Positions 1-7,500 of a DNA stretch of 15,472 bases are shown here, piece after piece (position 1 is the first letter of the stretch; every line of letters begins with the position of its first letter). The stretch is from contig DLBF01000161.1 in NCBI GenBank assembly GCA_002494215.1, positions 1 to 15,472 of the forward strand, written 5' to 3'. The DNA comes from Prevotellaceae bacterium UBA7028. GTDB taxonomy: Bacteria; Bacteroidota; Bacteroidia; Bacteroidales; Bacteroidaceae. The notes beneath the pieces are model-generated. The model was given only the letters and a program-made list of their open reading frames with translations. It did not search any database and was not told the DNA's origin. The translations under genes and the position numbers were made by a program.

Positions 1-57
1 TGTATCATAAAGGGTATCGTCGAAGTCCAGAAAGACGTGTTTGATATTCTTCTCCAT
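1..57 (-). CDS. HAD-family hydrolase, N-terminal fragment (cut by window edge)
   Basis: Only the first 19 codons are inside the window. They read MEKNIKHVFLDFDDTLYDT, which contains the HAD-superfamily motif I (DxDxT, here DFDDT) right after a hydrophobic strand. The first aspartate is the nucleophile in this family. The DDTLYDT form resembles YjjG-type nucleotidases and other small phosphatases of the superfamily, but the substrate cannot be told from 19 residues. The start codon is at 57-55, 5 bp after the stop of the upstream oxidoreductase, so the two are probably co-transcribed. The superfamily assignment is seen directly; the exact enzyme is not determinable here. Confidence 0.75.
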   Translation of the reverse strand, partial: MEKNIKHVFLDFDDTLYDT

Positions 58-62
58 AATGG

Positions 63-1052
63 TTAAAGCTTTCCTAAGATACGGTCCATAACCCAGTTAA
101 CGCCAGTAGCGCTGATGCTGTCGGCTGTACATATATCGCCTTTCTGCAGATGCTCGACAATATTCTTTATAAGGGGCAACTGTACGTGTTCGGGATTGGG
201 TACAACGATTTCCTGACGTCCCTCGCTATTGTGCAGGGCTATGGGCTCGTAGGTGAAGACCGAGAAGCAGAGCTGTCCCTTGTCTCCAATCAATTCGATG
301 CGGTCTGTGCGGGCACTCTCGTGAGAAACAAAGCACCACGAACCGCTTCCTGTAAGTCCGTCGGCAAACTGGAAGGCGGCGCTGACGGTATCTTCTGTCT
401 CATACAATCCGCCTCTATTGCTGCTGAAACCGTTGGCGTGAACAATTGGGCCGAAGAGCTCCTGTAGCAGGTCGATCTGATGAGGAGCCAAATCGTAGAA
501 ATATCCTCCGCCTGCGATATCACGCTGGACGCGCCAGGGGAGTGAGGTGGAATTGTAATCCAAGTCGCGTGGTGGACAGGCAAACCTTATCTGCACGCTG
601 ATGACATTTCCTATGGCCCCATTCTGCAGCAGTTCCTTTACCTTCAGGAAGTATGGTAGGTAACGGCGATAATAAGCCACGAAGCATGGCACATGCGTCT
701 TTTCGCTGGCATGATTGATACGTTGGCAATCGTAGTAGCTGCTTGCCAATGGTTTTTCTACGTATACGGGTTTCCCACTTTTCATCGCCATAATAGCGTA
801 TGTGGCGTGTGACGAGGGTGGGGTAGCAATGTAGATGGCATTTACGTTAGGGTCGTTGATAAGTTGCTGAGCATCGTTATACCAATGTGGGATGCCGTGC
901 CGCAGAGCATAGGATTGTGCTTTTTCCTTGTTTCTGCTCATTACGGCCTGAACCGACGAACCCGGTATCAGACTGAATGCGGGACCGCTTTTTTTCTCAG
1001 TTACCTCGCCGCAACCGATGAATCCCCATCTGATTTCCTTATATATTGCCAT
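63..1052 (-). CDS. Gfo/Idh/MocA-family NAD(P)-dependent oxidoreductase
   Basis: This is a 329-residue cytoplasmic dehydrogenase, a normal length for the family. An N-terminal Rossmann fold starts with strand RWGFIGCGEV (residues 8-17), carrying the glycine-rich GxGxx loop. IYIATPPSSH (73-82) is the typical second nucleotide-binding segment, and VEKPLA (98-103) holds the family's EKP lysine, K100. In the C-terminal substrate domain, GGGYFYDLAPHQID (181-194) supplies the conserved Asp187 and His191. Members oxidise or epimerise sugars, inositols and related compounds; the substrate cannot be read from the sequence. The start at 1052-1050 lies 28 bp from the -7 element TATCTTTGC on the minus strand. 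The HAD gene follows after 5 bp, suggesting a two-gene unit, possibly for sugar or sugar-phosphate metabolism (inference). Confidence 0.9.
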   Translation of the reverse strand: MAIYKEIRWGFIGCGEVTEKKSGPAFSLIPGSSVQAVMSRNKEKAQSYALRHGIPHWYNDAQQLINDPNVNAIYIATPPSSHATYAIMAMKSGKPVYVEKPLASSYYDCQRINHASEKTHVPCFVAYYRRYLPYFLKVKELLQNGAIGNVISVQIRFACPPRDLDYNSTSLPWRVQRDIAGGGYFYDLAPHQIDLLQELFGPIVHANGFSSNRGGLYETEDTVSAAFQFADGLTGSGSWCFVSHESARTDRIELIGDKGQLCFSVFTYEPIALHNSEGRQEIVVPNPEHVQLPLIKNIVEHLQKGDICTADSISATGVNWVMDRILGKL

Positions 1053-1079
1053 CTGCCTGTTAATTTTTCTTATTACGGA

Positions 1080-1112
1080 TGCAAAGATACGCTTTTTCTC
1101 TGTATCTTTGCA
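1080..1112. promoter_or_regulatory. Back-to-back divergent promoters in an inverted repeat
   Basis: TGCAAAGATAC (1080-1090) and GTATCTTTGCA (1102-1112) form a perfect 11-bp inverted repeat with an 11-bp spacer. Each arm holds a Bacteroidetes -7 element TAtcTTTGC. The left arm points left to the oxidoreductase and the right arm points right to the membrane-protein gene at 1133. Neither side shows a clear TTTG at the -33 distance, because that position falls in the other arm. Both start points would lie about 7 bp beyond the arms, leaving short leaders of roughly 15-22 nt. Confidence 0.7.
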
Positions 1113-1132
1113 CTTCGAAAGCTGATTAATTT

Positions 1133-1933
1133 ATGGAAACTACAGGAGAAAATCTTTTTCAAGTAAAGAAGGAACGTTCATATATAAGTTGTCTGTTGAA
1201 TGGTTGTGGATACGGGTTTAAGAACCTTGGTATGCTGTTGCGCTATATCTGGCCCAGCCTGGTCTTGACAATCATTCTTCCACTTCCATTTATAATTTTC
1301 TTTTATGCTCAGGTGGACGCCATATTGCGTAAATGGACAGAGTTAGGCTATCTTCCCAATGTTACGTTGAAGACAATGAGAGATGATATAGGGAAATGCG
1401 CCAGTCGTAGTGCTTTGGCTTTATTGTTAGATATCCTGATGATACCTGTTTTGGTAGCCGGTCTTGCTGGCCTTGCGTTGCCAATGATTCTGGGCTGGAA
1501 GTATATCTGGAGTGTTCTGATCTTCCTTCTTGTATTTGTGCTGGCGTTTGGTATGATTGTTGTCTTAATGCAGATAAGGTACTCATATACGCCATTGAAG
1601 GAATGTTTCTGTAGCGGATTCAGACTTGCATATAGAAACTTTGGCAGTCTCTTTGCTTTTGAGTTCCTGGGTTCCTTGTTGGGCGGAATAATCATATTCC
1701 TGGGTAGTATCCCCAATCAGGTTATTTCTTCGGCAGCCATGCAAGCATATAAAGGATGGCAGATGGGCGATGTGTTGGATCTGCCAGCTCTGTTTCCCTT
1801 ATATGTGATATTAGCTATGATTATTTCTGCTGCTGTATTATGGATAACTTATATGGTCTTTAGTTTCAGCAACTGCCTGATGTGGGGCAATTTAGTTAAT
1901 GAAGTTCCAGCTGAGACCGAAGCAAATAGTTAA
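1133..1933 (+). CDS. Multi-pass inner-membrane protein, function unknown
   Basis: This is a 266-residue protein that I do not recognise. Hydrophobic segments sit at about residues 37-58, 95-118, 123-147, 171-192 and 220-246, so at least five transmembrane helices are likely; the second may be a hairpin. The N-terminal 30 residues and the C-terminal tail (EVPAETEANS) are polar. There is no signal peptide, nucleotide-binding motif or obvious catalytic residue cluster. The layout resembles the uncharacterised integral membrane proteins (DUF975/DUF4013-like) that are common in Firmicutes and Bacteroidetes, but this is only a resemblance. The start at 1133 is 21 bp after the TAtcTTTGC box, with no strong Shine-Dalgarno. 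Its last 42 bp overlap the convergent porin gene. Confidence 0.8.
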   Translation: METTGENLFQVKKERSYISCLLNGCGYGFKNLGMLLRYIWPSLVLTIILPLPFIIFFYAQVDAILRKWTELGYLPNVTLKTMRDDIGKCASRSALALLLDILMIPVLVAGLAGLALPMILGWKYIWSVLIFLLVFVLAFGMIVVLMQIRYSYTPLKECFCSGFRLAYRNFGSLFAFEFLGSLLGGIIIFLGSIPNQVISSAAMQAYKGWQMGDVLDLPALFPLYVILAMIISAAVLWITYMVFSFSNCLMWGNLVNEVPAETEANS

Positions 1934-4147
1934 GGGATTCATACCATAATAAGGTGCATAGAAAGCATTTGTTCCGCCTGTTACATGTTGTGCCATGAAG
2001 TAGAAGCGGAAGTGCTTGAGGTGCGAATTCAGGTAAACATTCACAATCGGCTGACCGCCCATCTTCTGACGCTCCAAGTTGGCATCCTGCACAGCAAACT
2101 GCTGTATGCTGGGTGAGTAGTCCAATCCGTAATATTTTGTGAAGTAGCGCATGTCGGCACCTATCTGTATGCGCAGGAGCTTGGCAATACGGAACAACAG
2201 ATACAGATTGGTGTACACGTTAACGGCTGGCAACGGCAGGACATCCTGATTGGACGAGGTCTGGAAAGCCAGTTCGTTCTCCCAATGTAACAAACCCACT
2301 CTCATTTCCTGTGCAATAGAGGCCCCCAGAACCTGTACGCTGCCGCCATACTGGTTTACGGTTACGGCATGTGAGAGGTTGGTAGGCAACTGTGGCTTGC
2401 TAGGGTCGAGGAGAGTATTCTGCATGCCAAAGTATGTGTAGTTGGTGATGTTTTCGAATCCGAACTTAAGGCGTGTGCCAAAGTTCTTCAGGCGCAATGT
2501 TCCCTCGAATCGGGTGCGGAGTTGGCGTGCCAGATCATCATTGTCCCACCAGGCATGCTGTGAATGGTAGTGACGATAGAAGAAGTCGGGCTTCTCGTTC
2601 TTTATCATTGCCTTCACGTCTAAGAGAAGGCTGTCTCGTTTGCCCAGGCGGAACTCCCAGTTGGTGCGTCCGTCCACATTCAAGTCTCCTACTTTCTGTC
2701 CAGTCAGGAAGAACTCGGCATTCACATTGAAGTGCAACAACTTGCCCTGTGTGCGTGCCAGTTCACCACCAATGGAGAGGTCGTTCTCGTTGTATCGCTG
2801 CATCTCCATACCATGCGGATTGTCCATGAGTAGCTTGTAGGTCCTCATTTTATGGGTTGCATAGAAGGTGAGGCCCATGGCTGCCCATTTGTTGAAGCCT
2901 TCGCGTAAAGACAGACCAAAGGTGTTGCGTATACTCATGGCTCCCGTCATGTCATATACATCGTTCAGTTCGCCATAGAAATTGTCTGTATAGAACGACC
3001 CGCTTGAGGATTGGGCAATATAGGTGTGTGCCAAGTCGCGCATATCAAACGTATGTATGATGCTGCTGACTGGTATGAACTCCTTGGGCGGTATCTGCTG
3101 AGCCTTCCATTTGGCTGTAAGCGAGTCAACGGCAAGACGGCGTGCCAACGTGTCGGCTTTGAGTGCCATCTGTATGCTGTCCGGAAGGTCGGAGAGCAGT
3201 TCGCTGGCCGAGGGAGGCTGTGGCTTCAGCGAGTCGGGAACTTCCAGCTCGCGGTAGAAGCCAAAATTGAATTTGTGCGTAAGATAGAAATTTCTCTCGT
3301 GGTTACGGTTCCATGTATCAGAGAGCATGACAGGGATGTCGGTGGTGGCATAGTCCTGATTCAGTTGCTCTGGTTCGCGGATGTACTTGTCATCCTCCAT
3401 ACCTCCGTTCTCGAACATCTTCAGATGATTGACATTGGCGTATGCGTGAATGTTGTATCGCTCTCCTCGGTAATAGCCGTAGAAGGTGGTTCCAAAGGAA
3501 CTGGTTGCAGAATTCACGAAGTAGCCACGACCGTAAAGATAATCAATCTTGAAGCCCAGACCGGCATCCTTGTTGATATTCGTGGCGAAATAGGCACGAA
3601 CGCGGTCCTCACCGTTAATCTTACTACCTACGGAGTGGTAGGCCAGATTGGTAATGGGACTGAGCGTATTTGTAAAGCGGAACTCATGCAGGCCGCCACG
3701 GAAATAGCTGAGGGGGCGCAGGAAGAGGAACTCGTCTGAGTCGTCAGTCCTGTTCATATAAATGCGGTTGTATCGTGGTGTACCTGTGTTACCCAGGTGA
3801 CTGAATTCTCCGGTATAACCGTCAGTATTGTTGAAGTTCTGGAAGTTGTGTACTACGGTGTCGTTGTTCTCGGCATCTATCACGGTACCTAAGCGTGGTT
3901 CCAGCACCCATTGGAACATACCCACGGGTATCTGTTTCTGCTTCTGATGCTTGGTGCTGTCGCGCCCCCATGTGGTACGGTTTCCTGCCTCGTCGTAGTA
4001 GTCACCTTGGTCTGTGTATTGATCATCGTACTCAGACAGGTTATTCCTAAGCGGTTGGCGACCGTTGGGGGTTGTTTTGGTGTATTGCGCATTCGCCTGG
4101 AGCCCCAGACACAGAAATAGTATAGCTAAGAACAAGTTATGCTTCAT
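1892..4147 (-). CDS. Outer-membrane beta-barrel protein, 'putative porin' family
   Basis: This is a 751-residue secreted outer-membrane protein. The start is placed at 4147, 13 codons inside the longest open frame. MKHNLFLAILFLCLGLQANA is then a clean signal peptide ending ANA|Q, and AGAGGA sits just upstream as ribosome-binding site, in the 7-bp gap after the preceding gene. Past a polar, Asp/Tyr-rich N-terminus, the body has many alternating aromatic/polar strands (for example GYFVNSATSSFGTTFYGYYRGERYN-like stretches around residues 205-230). It ends with GLSWNFIN, whose aromatic C-terminal strand is typical of barrel proteins. Size and style match the Bacteroidetes 'putative porin' family (Porin_10-like); there is no TonB plug or carboxypeptidase-like domain, so it is not a SusC protein. 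It is the last gene of the eight-gene unit. The transported solute is unknown. Confidence 0.78.
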   Translation of the reverse strand: MKHNLFLAILFLCLGLQANAQYTKTTPNGRQPLRNNLSEYDDQYTDQGDYYDEAGNRTTWGRDSTKHQKQKQIPVGMFQWVLEPRLGTVIDAENNDTVVHNFQNFNNTDGYTGEFSHLGNTGTPRYNRIYMNRTDDSDEFLFLRPLSYFRGGLHEFRFTNTLSPITNLAYHSVGSKINGEDRVRAYFATNINKDAGLGFKIDYLYGRGYFVNSATSSFGTTFYGYYRGERYNIHAYANVNHLKMFENGGMEDDKYIREPEQLNQDYATTDIPVMLSDTWNRNHERNFYLTHKFNFGFYRELEVPDSLKPQPPSASELLSDLPDSIQMALKADTLARRLAVDSLTAKWKAQQIPPKEFIPVSSIIHTFDMRDLAHTYIAQSSSGSFYTDNFYGELNDVYDMTGAMSIRNTFGLSLREGFNKWAAMGLTFYATHKMRTYKLLMDNPHGMEMQRYNENDLSIGGELARTQGKLLHFNVNAEFFLTGQKVGDLNVDGRTNWEFRLGKRDSLLLDVKAMIKNEKPDFFYRHYHSQHAWWDNDDLARQLRTRFEGTLRLKNFGTRLKFGFENITNYTYFGMQNTLLDPSKPQLPTNLSHAVTVNQYGGSVQVLGASIAQEMRVGLLHWENELAFQTSSNQDVLPLPAVNVYTNLYLLFRIAKLLRIQIGADMRYFTKYYGLDYSPSIQQFAVQDANLERQKMGGQPIVNVYLNSHLKHFRFYFMAQHVTGGTNAFYAPYYGMNPLTICFGLSWNFIN

Positions 4148-4154
4148 TTTTCCT

Positions 4155-4394
4155 CTATAGTACAAAACGAATAAAGAATTCCACAATCTTCAGTAACATG
4201 CCAACTCCGATTATCGCCAGTGCGTATATATGATTGGCATCGTTCCAGAAATAAACCACAAGGCCGACAACTGCCAAAAGCAGGAAGACGGTGTTTAGAA
4301 TCAGTCTGACACGTGTTAGGTCTCCCTTGCTCTGACGTTTGCGGCGGATGCGCTCGACTTGTTCTTCCAGGGTAAGTTCCTCACTCTTACTCAT
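4155..4394 (-). CDS. Small two-helix membrane protein, function unknown
   Basis: This 79-residue protein has a charged, probably cytoplasmic N-terminus (residues 1-29, with a basic stretch RIRRKRQSKG at 15-24). Two hydrophobic helices follow at about 30-50 and 56-77, ending in VEFFIRFVL. No catalytic motif is visible and I do not recognise a family with certainty. It lies 38 bp after the DUF4468-like gene and 7 bp before the porin start, so it is almost surely co-transcribed with both. The gap upstream of its start consists mostly of the AGATAAT heptamer array, and the start codon's first two bases belong to the last repeat. The short distances and matching strand support a real gene despite its size. 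Confidence 0.72.
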   Translation of the reverse strand: MSKSEELTLEEQVERIRRKRQSKGDLTRVRLILNTVFLLLAVVGLVVYFWNDANHIYALAIIGVGMLLKIVEFFIRFVL

Positions 4395-4420
4395 TATCTA
4401 TTATCTATTATCTATTATCT
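4393..4420 (-). repeat. Tandem heptamer AGATAAT x4 running into a start codon
   Basis: On the coding (minus) strand the gap before the small membrane-protein gene carries four perfect contiguous copies of AGATAAT, with a degenerate fifth copy at 4421-4427. The last copy supplies the AT of the ATG start at 4394-4392. It therefore fills the translation-initiation region, and no conventional Shine-Dalgarno is seen there. Confidence 0.9.
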
Positions 4421-4432
4421 CTAATCTATAAA

Positions 4433-5080
4433 TTAGTCCTCAACAATACCTTTACGTACTTTCTTCGCAGGAGCCTTTTCTGTTGTTTGAGGTGTTGCTG
4501 CTATCTCAAAGGCATCCATACAATCCTCGAAGATCTGCTCCACACGGTCGATGGTCTTTATGCGGAACTTAGCAGTTGAGGGGTAGAGACCGGTTCCCTT
4601 TTTGTTTATGGACTCGGCGTCTGTAATCCATTGCTCGCCCTTGTAGGTAACACCGTTGCGACCTTCCGAATCCTCGTTGTAATAGTAGCTTATCTGTGAG
4701 ATGGCCAACTTAACCTTTTCGCCCTCTACAGATGCCTGCACCTGATAGATGAATCGTGTACGGTCCAGATTCAGGAATCTGTTCTTAAATACCATGTATT
4801 CTTCAATCTTGGCAACAATCATTCCGTCTTCCTTTCCATCGCTGATGATGCGGGTGCGCAGGTCGTGAATAGCAGGGGCTACCAGGCAATTGTTTATGTA
4901 ATTATATAATGTAGAGTTGAGTTGGTCCTTCGTCATTCCGGGTACGCTGAATGATTTGCGGAATACAATTACTCCATTTTCCTCGGGAACAGCGCCCTTC
5001 AGGTACTTGGAATCTACTGTGCTCTTAGCTGCTGCCATAAGGGGCAAAATAAGCATGAATGCTAGAAATAACTTTTTCAT
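4433..5080 (-). CDS. Secreted DUF4468-like protein
   Basis: This 215-residue protein has an N-terminal signal peptide (MKKLFLAFMLILPLMAAA, cleavage near residue 19), which predicts a periplasmic or outer-membrane-associated location. The mature part opens with a strand carrying FRKSFSVPGMTKDQLNSTLYNYI (about residues 40-62). The sequence then alternates beta strands and helices, with repeated aromatic residues (MVFKNRFLNL, FIYQVQASV, ISQISYYYN). This pattern, including the initial 'K-x-F-x-V-x-G-x-x-x-x-x-L-x-x-x' element and a long final helix, resembles the DUF4468 proteins of Bacteroidetes, whose biochemical role is unknown. The tail from about residue 195 is low-complexity, rich in Thr, Lys and Ala. 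It sits 22 bp after the LytTR gene and 38 bp before the small membrane-protein gene. The family call is by recognition of pattern only. Confidence 0.65.
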   Translation of the reverse strand: MKKLFLAFMLILPLMAAAKSTVDSKYLKGAVPEENGVIVFRKSFSVPGMTKDQLNSTLYNYINNCLVAPAIHDLRTRIISDGKEDGMIVAKIEEYMVFKNRFLNLDRTRFIYQVQASVEGEKVKLAISQISYYYNEDSEGRNGVTYKGEQWITDAESINKKGTGLYPSTAKFRIKTIDRVEQIFEDCMDAFEIAATPQTTEKAPAKKVRKGIVED

Positions 5081-5102
5081 TGTTTTATGTTTTTAGGATT
5101 AT

Positions 5103-5453
5103 TTATATTATTGTCAATTCATCGATATAGGAAAAGAAATCGTTGCGGTAACCTGTACTGATGGGAAGGTTGTTCCCGGCAATACTGACAGAACCTTTGT
5201 TGACATAGTCAATCTTGCAGGTCTGAATAATGTATGTGCGGTGAATGCGCATAAACTGTGGCTTAGGCAGATGCTCCTCAATAGCTTTCATTGTCATGAG
5301 TGTCATTATGGGGCGCTGGTCTTGGATATGCAGTTTCAGGTAGTCCTTTACACACTCTACATACAAGAGCTTGCTTACTTCCACCTTTATCAGACGGTGT
5401 TCGCTCTTGACGTAGAAGAACTGGTCCATAGCCATCTTCTTATCCTTTTCCAT
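5103..5453 (-). CDS. Stand-alone LytTR DNA-binding domain protein
   Basis: This 116-residue protein is almost entirely one LytTR domain (about residues 13-112). The family landmarks are FYVKSEHRLIKV, LLYVECVKDYLKLHI, MTLMTMKAIEEHLP, FMRIHRTYII and the closing LPISTGYRNDFF. LytTR domains bind DNA through beta-strand loops, usually at the C-terminus of a response regulator. Here no phosphoacceptor receiver domain precedes it, and no histidine kinase gene is nearby. The frame upstream ends in a normal intergenic gap of 31 bp after the permease gene, so I see no sign that a receiver was lost by frameshift. The start is uncertain: ATG at 5453, or an internal ATG at 5435 that has AAGGA a few bases upstream (protein beginning MAMDQFF). 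It likely regulates its own efflux operon (inference). Confidence 0.88.
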   Translation of the reverse strand: MEKDKKMAMDQFFYVKSEHRLIKVEVSKLLYVECVKDYLKLHIQDQRPIMTLMTMKAIEEHLPKPQFMRIHRTYIIQTCKIDYVNKGSVSIAGNNLPISTGYRNDFFSYIDELTII

Positions 5454-5484
5454 TCTTTCTATCTCTTGATTCTCTTATATATGT

Positions 5485-6705
5485 TTATTCGTATCTCAAT
5501 GCCTCTATGGGGTCGAGACGTGCAGCCTTACGGGCAGGAATGATACCAAACACCAATCCGATGCATGCACAAACGCCGAAGCTGACAAGTACACTCCATA
5601 AGGGTACAGTCGCCGGAAAACCTATGGATTTGGCTATCCAGGTAAACAGATATCCGAGTCCGACACCTAGGAGTCCTCCACTCAGGCTTATCATCACACT
5701 CTCGATGAGGAATTGTCTGCTGATATCTCTGCCTCGTGCTCCTACGCTCATGCGCAGACCTATTTCTCTGGTGCGCTCCGTCACACTTACCAGCATGATG
5801 TTCATAATGCCGATACCAGCTACCAGAAGTGAAAAAGCAGCTGCCACAACGAGAACTGTTTGTAGTGTATCCATAGTACTTGACATGGTCTCCATCATCT
5901 CCTGCTGGCTGCGGATATTGAAGTCGTCCTCGTCACCTTCTTTTATCTTATGGTTTATTCTCAGGATTTTTGAAACCTGATCTATGGCATCGTCGCTCAA
6001 GTCCTCAGTCATTACGCTCAGGTTAAGGCTGTTGAAGTGAGTCTGTGCAGCCAAACGCTTCATGACTGTGGTGTAGGGAGCGATAATGACATTATCCTGG
6101 TCCATACCCCAGTTGTTGTAGCCTTTACCTTTCAGTATGCCGATAATACGGAAGGGGATACTCTTGAATCTGATGACCTTGCCCACACAGTTGGCATTCT
6201 TGTCACCAAAGAGTTCCTGTACTACGGTCTTTCCGACCACACAAACCTTGGCGTTCTTACGTACATCCTCGTCATTGAAGCACTGGCCAGACTCTATGTC
6301 CCACAACTTGATGGTCATATAGTCGGGACTTTCACCGTAGATGGTTGAGTTGGTGTTCTTGGATCCATAGATAACCTGACCGCTGGACGTAACCTCGGGG
6401 CTGATATGTGTTATCAGGCTGGCGCCGTCGCGTATAGCCTCGTAATCGGCTTGCTTCAGTGTCTGCATGGCAGAGGGGTCCAGACGGACACCGCCTCGCA
6501 TCTCACCACCAGGTCTTACGGTAAGCAGGTTGGTTCCCCATTTCTGCAGATCGGCACGTATGCTGTCTTTCGAGCCTTGGCCGATAGCCATCATGGTAAT
6601 AACGGCTGCCACGCCAATGATGATGCCAAGTGTAGAGAGGAACGTTCTCCATTTATTGCTCATGATAGCCGTAATGGCTACCTTTAGTAGGTTTTTCAGA
6701 CTCAT
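5485..6705 (-). CDS. MacB-like ABC transporter permease (MacB periplasmic + FtsX domains)
   Basis: This is a 406-residue inner-membrane permease. The first transmembrane helix is at about residues 20-42 (TFLSTLGIIIGVAAVITMMAIG), preceded by the usual short basic amphipathic start. A large periplasmic domain (about 43-280) follows, typical of MacB_PCD. Three helices of the FtsX domain lie at about 283-307, 335-358 and 368-391. The cytoplasmic loop TERTREIGLRMSVGARGRDI (309-328) is the coupling segment that contacts the ATPase, and the protein ends in the family's DPIEALRYE. In MacB proper the ATPase is fused to the N-terminus; here it is a separate gene 14 bp upstream, the common Bacteroidetes arrangement. 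It would act as a homodimer driving mechanotransmission through the MacA/TolC partners encoded upstream. The substrate (lipoprotein, peptide or toxic compound) is unknown. Confidence 0.93.
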   Translation of the reverse strand: MSLKNLLKVAITAIMSNKWRTFLSTLGIIIGVAAVITMMAIGQGSKDSIRADLQKWGTNLLTVRPGGEMRGGVRLDPSAMQTLKQADYEAIRDGASLITHISPEVTSSGQVIYGSKNTNSTIYGESPDYMTIKLWDIESGQCFNDEDVRKNAKVCVVGKTVVQELFGDKNANCVGKVIRFKSIPFRIIGILKGKGYNNWGMDQDNVIIAPYTTVMKRLAAQTHFNSLNLSVMTEDLSDDAIDQVSKILRINHKIKEGDEDDFNIRSQQEMMETMSSTMDTLQTVLVVAAAFSLLVAGIGIMNIMLVSVTERTREIGLRMSVGARGRDISRQFLIESVMISLSGGLLGVGLGYLFTWIAKSIGFPATVPLWSVLVSFGVCACIGLVFGIIPARKAARLDPIEALRYE

Positions 6706-6719
6706 ATAGATTTTTTCTT

Positions 6720-7472
6720 TTACTCGTCCTCTGGTTTTGGCAGTTTAGCCAATACCTCAGCTGCGTTCATTATATTATTGTTTACGACGTCTTCGCATAT
6801 ATGCCCGTCCCTCAGTACAATATTGCGGCTGCTGTATTGTGCTATCTCAGGATTATGGGTTACGAAGATGATGGTTCTTCCCTGGCGATGCAGTTCCTGA
6901 AAGAGTACCAGAATCTCGTAACTGGTTCTTGTATCCAAGTTACCAGTTGCCTCGTCGGCCAGGATAACGGCAGGATTGTTGACCAGCGCACGAGCAATGG
7001 CCACACGTTGCATCTGACCACCTGACATCTGGTTGCTCTTATGTTCCAAGCGTTCGCCCAGTCCCACAGCCTGAAGGGCCTTTATGGCAGCCTCCCTACG
7101 CATCTTTGCGTTGTATGTATTGTTGTACATGAGGGGAAGCTCTACGTTCTCGACAGCTGTTGTGCGTGCCAGCAGGTTGTAGTTCTGGAAGATGAATCCA
7201 ATCTTCCTGTTGCGGAGTATGGCGCGTTCGCTTCTCTTCATCTTGCGGACGGGAGTTCCGTCGAGGATATACTCTCCACTTGTGGGAGTGTCCAGGCAGC
7301 CCAACTGGTTCAGCAGCGTACTCTTTCCTGAGCCCGATGTTCCCATAATGGTCACGAACTCACCCTCGTGAATCTTAAAGGAAACACCCTTCAGCGCATG
7401 AACCGTCTCGCTTCCTACAATGAAGTCGCGTTTAACGTTCTGTAGTTCTATAACTACCTTTTTGTCGTTCAT
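6720..7472 (-). CDS. MacB/LolD-type ABC transporter ATP-binding protein
   Basis: This 250-residue cytoplasmic ATPase has all nucleotide-binding motifs intact. They are Walker A GTSGSGKST (44-52), the Q-loop glutamine at about Q96 in FIFQNYNL, the ABC signature MSGGQMQR (149-156), Walker B VILADE (169-174) followed by the D-loop GNLD, and the H-loop His206 in VTHNPE. The insert and the sequence around LPLMYN place it in the MacB/LolD/FtsE-like subgroup that pairs with FtsX-type permeases. The gene lies 28 bp after the MacA-like gene and 14 bp before the permease it must energise, so the protein complex can be inferred from order alone. Length is normal and nothing is missing. Confidence 0.95.
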   Translation of the reverse strand: MNDKKVVIELQNVKRDFIVGSETVHALKGVSFKIHEGEFVTIMGTSGSGKSTLLNQLGCLDTPTSGEYILDGTPVRKMKRSERAILRNRKIGFIFQNYNLLARTTAVENVELPLMYNNTYNAKMRREAAIKALQAVGLGERLEHKSNQMSGGQMQRVAIARALVNNPAVILADEATGNLDTRTSYEILVLFQELHRQGRTIIFVTHNPEIAQYSSRNIVLRDGHICEDVVNNNIMNAAEVLAKLPKPEDE

Positions 7473-7500
7473 CTTGTGTTCTTGAGTTTCTTTTTACAGA

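Noticed and set aside
3011..3739. 242-codon open frame on the plus strand opposite the porin gene
   Set aside because: It is antisense to a complete, signal-peptide-bearing barrel protein, its translation shows no domain or promoter, and the codon bias of the real gene explains the lack of stops.
5103..5453. LytTR gene as a frameshifted or truncated response regulator
   Set aside because: The sequence upstream is a short intergenic gap and then the intact permease gene; no receiver-domain remnant can be found in any frame.
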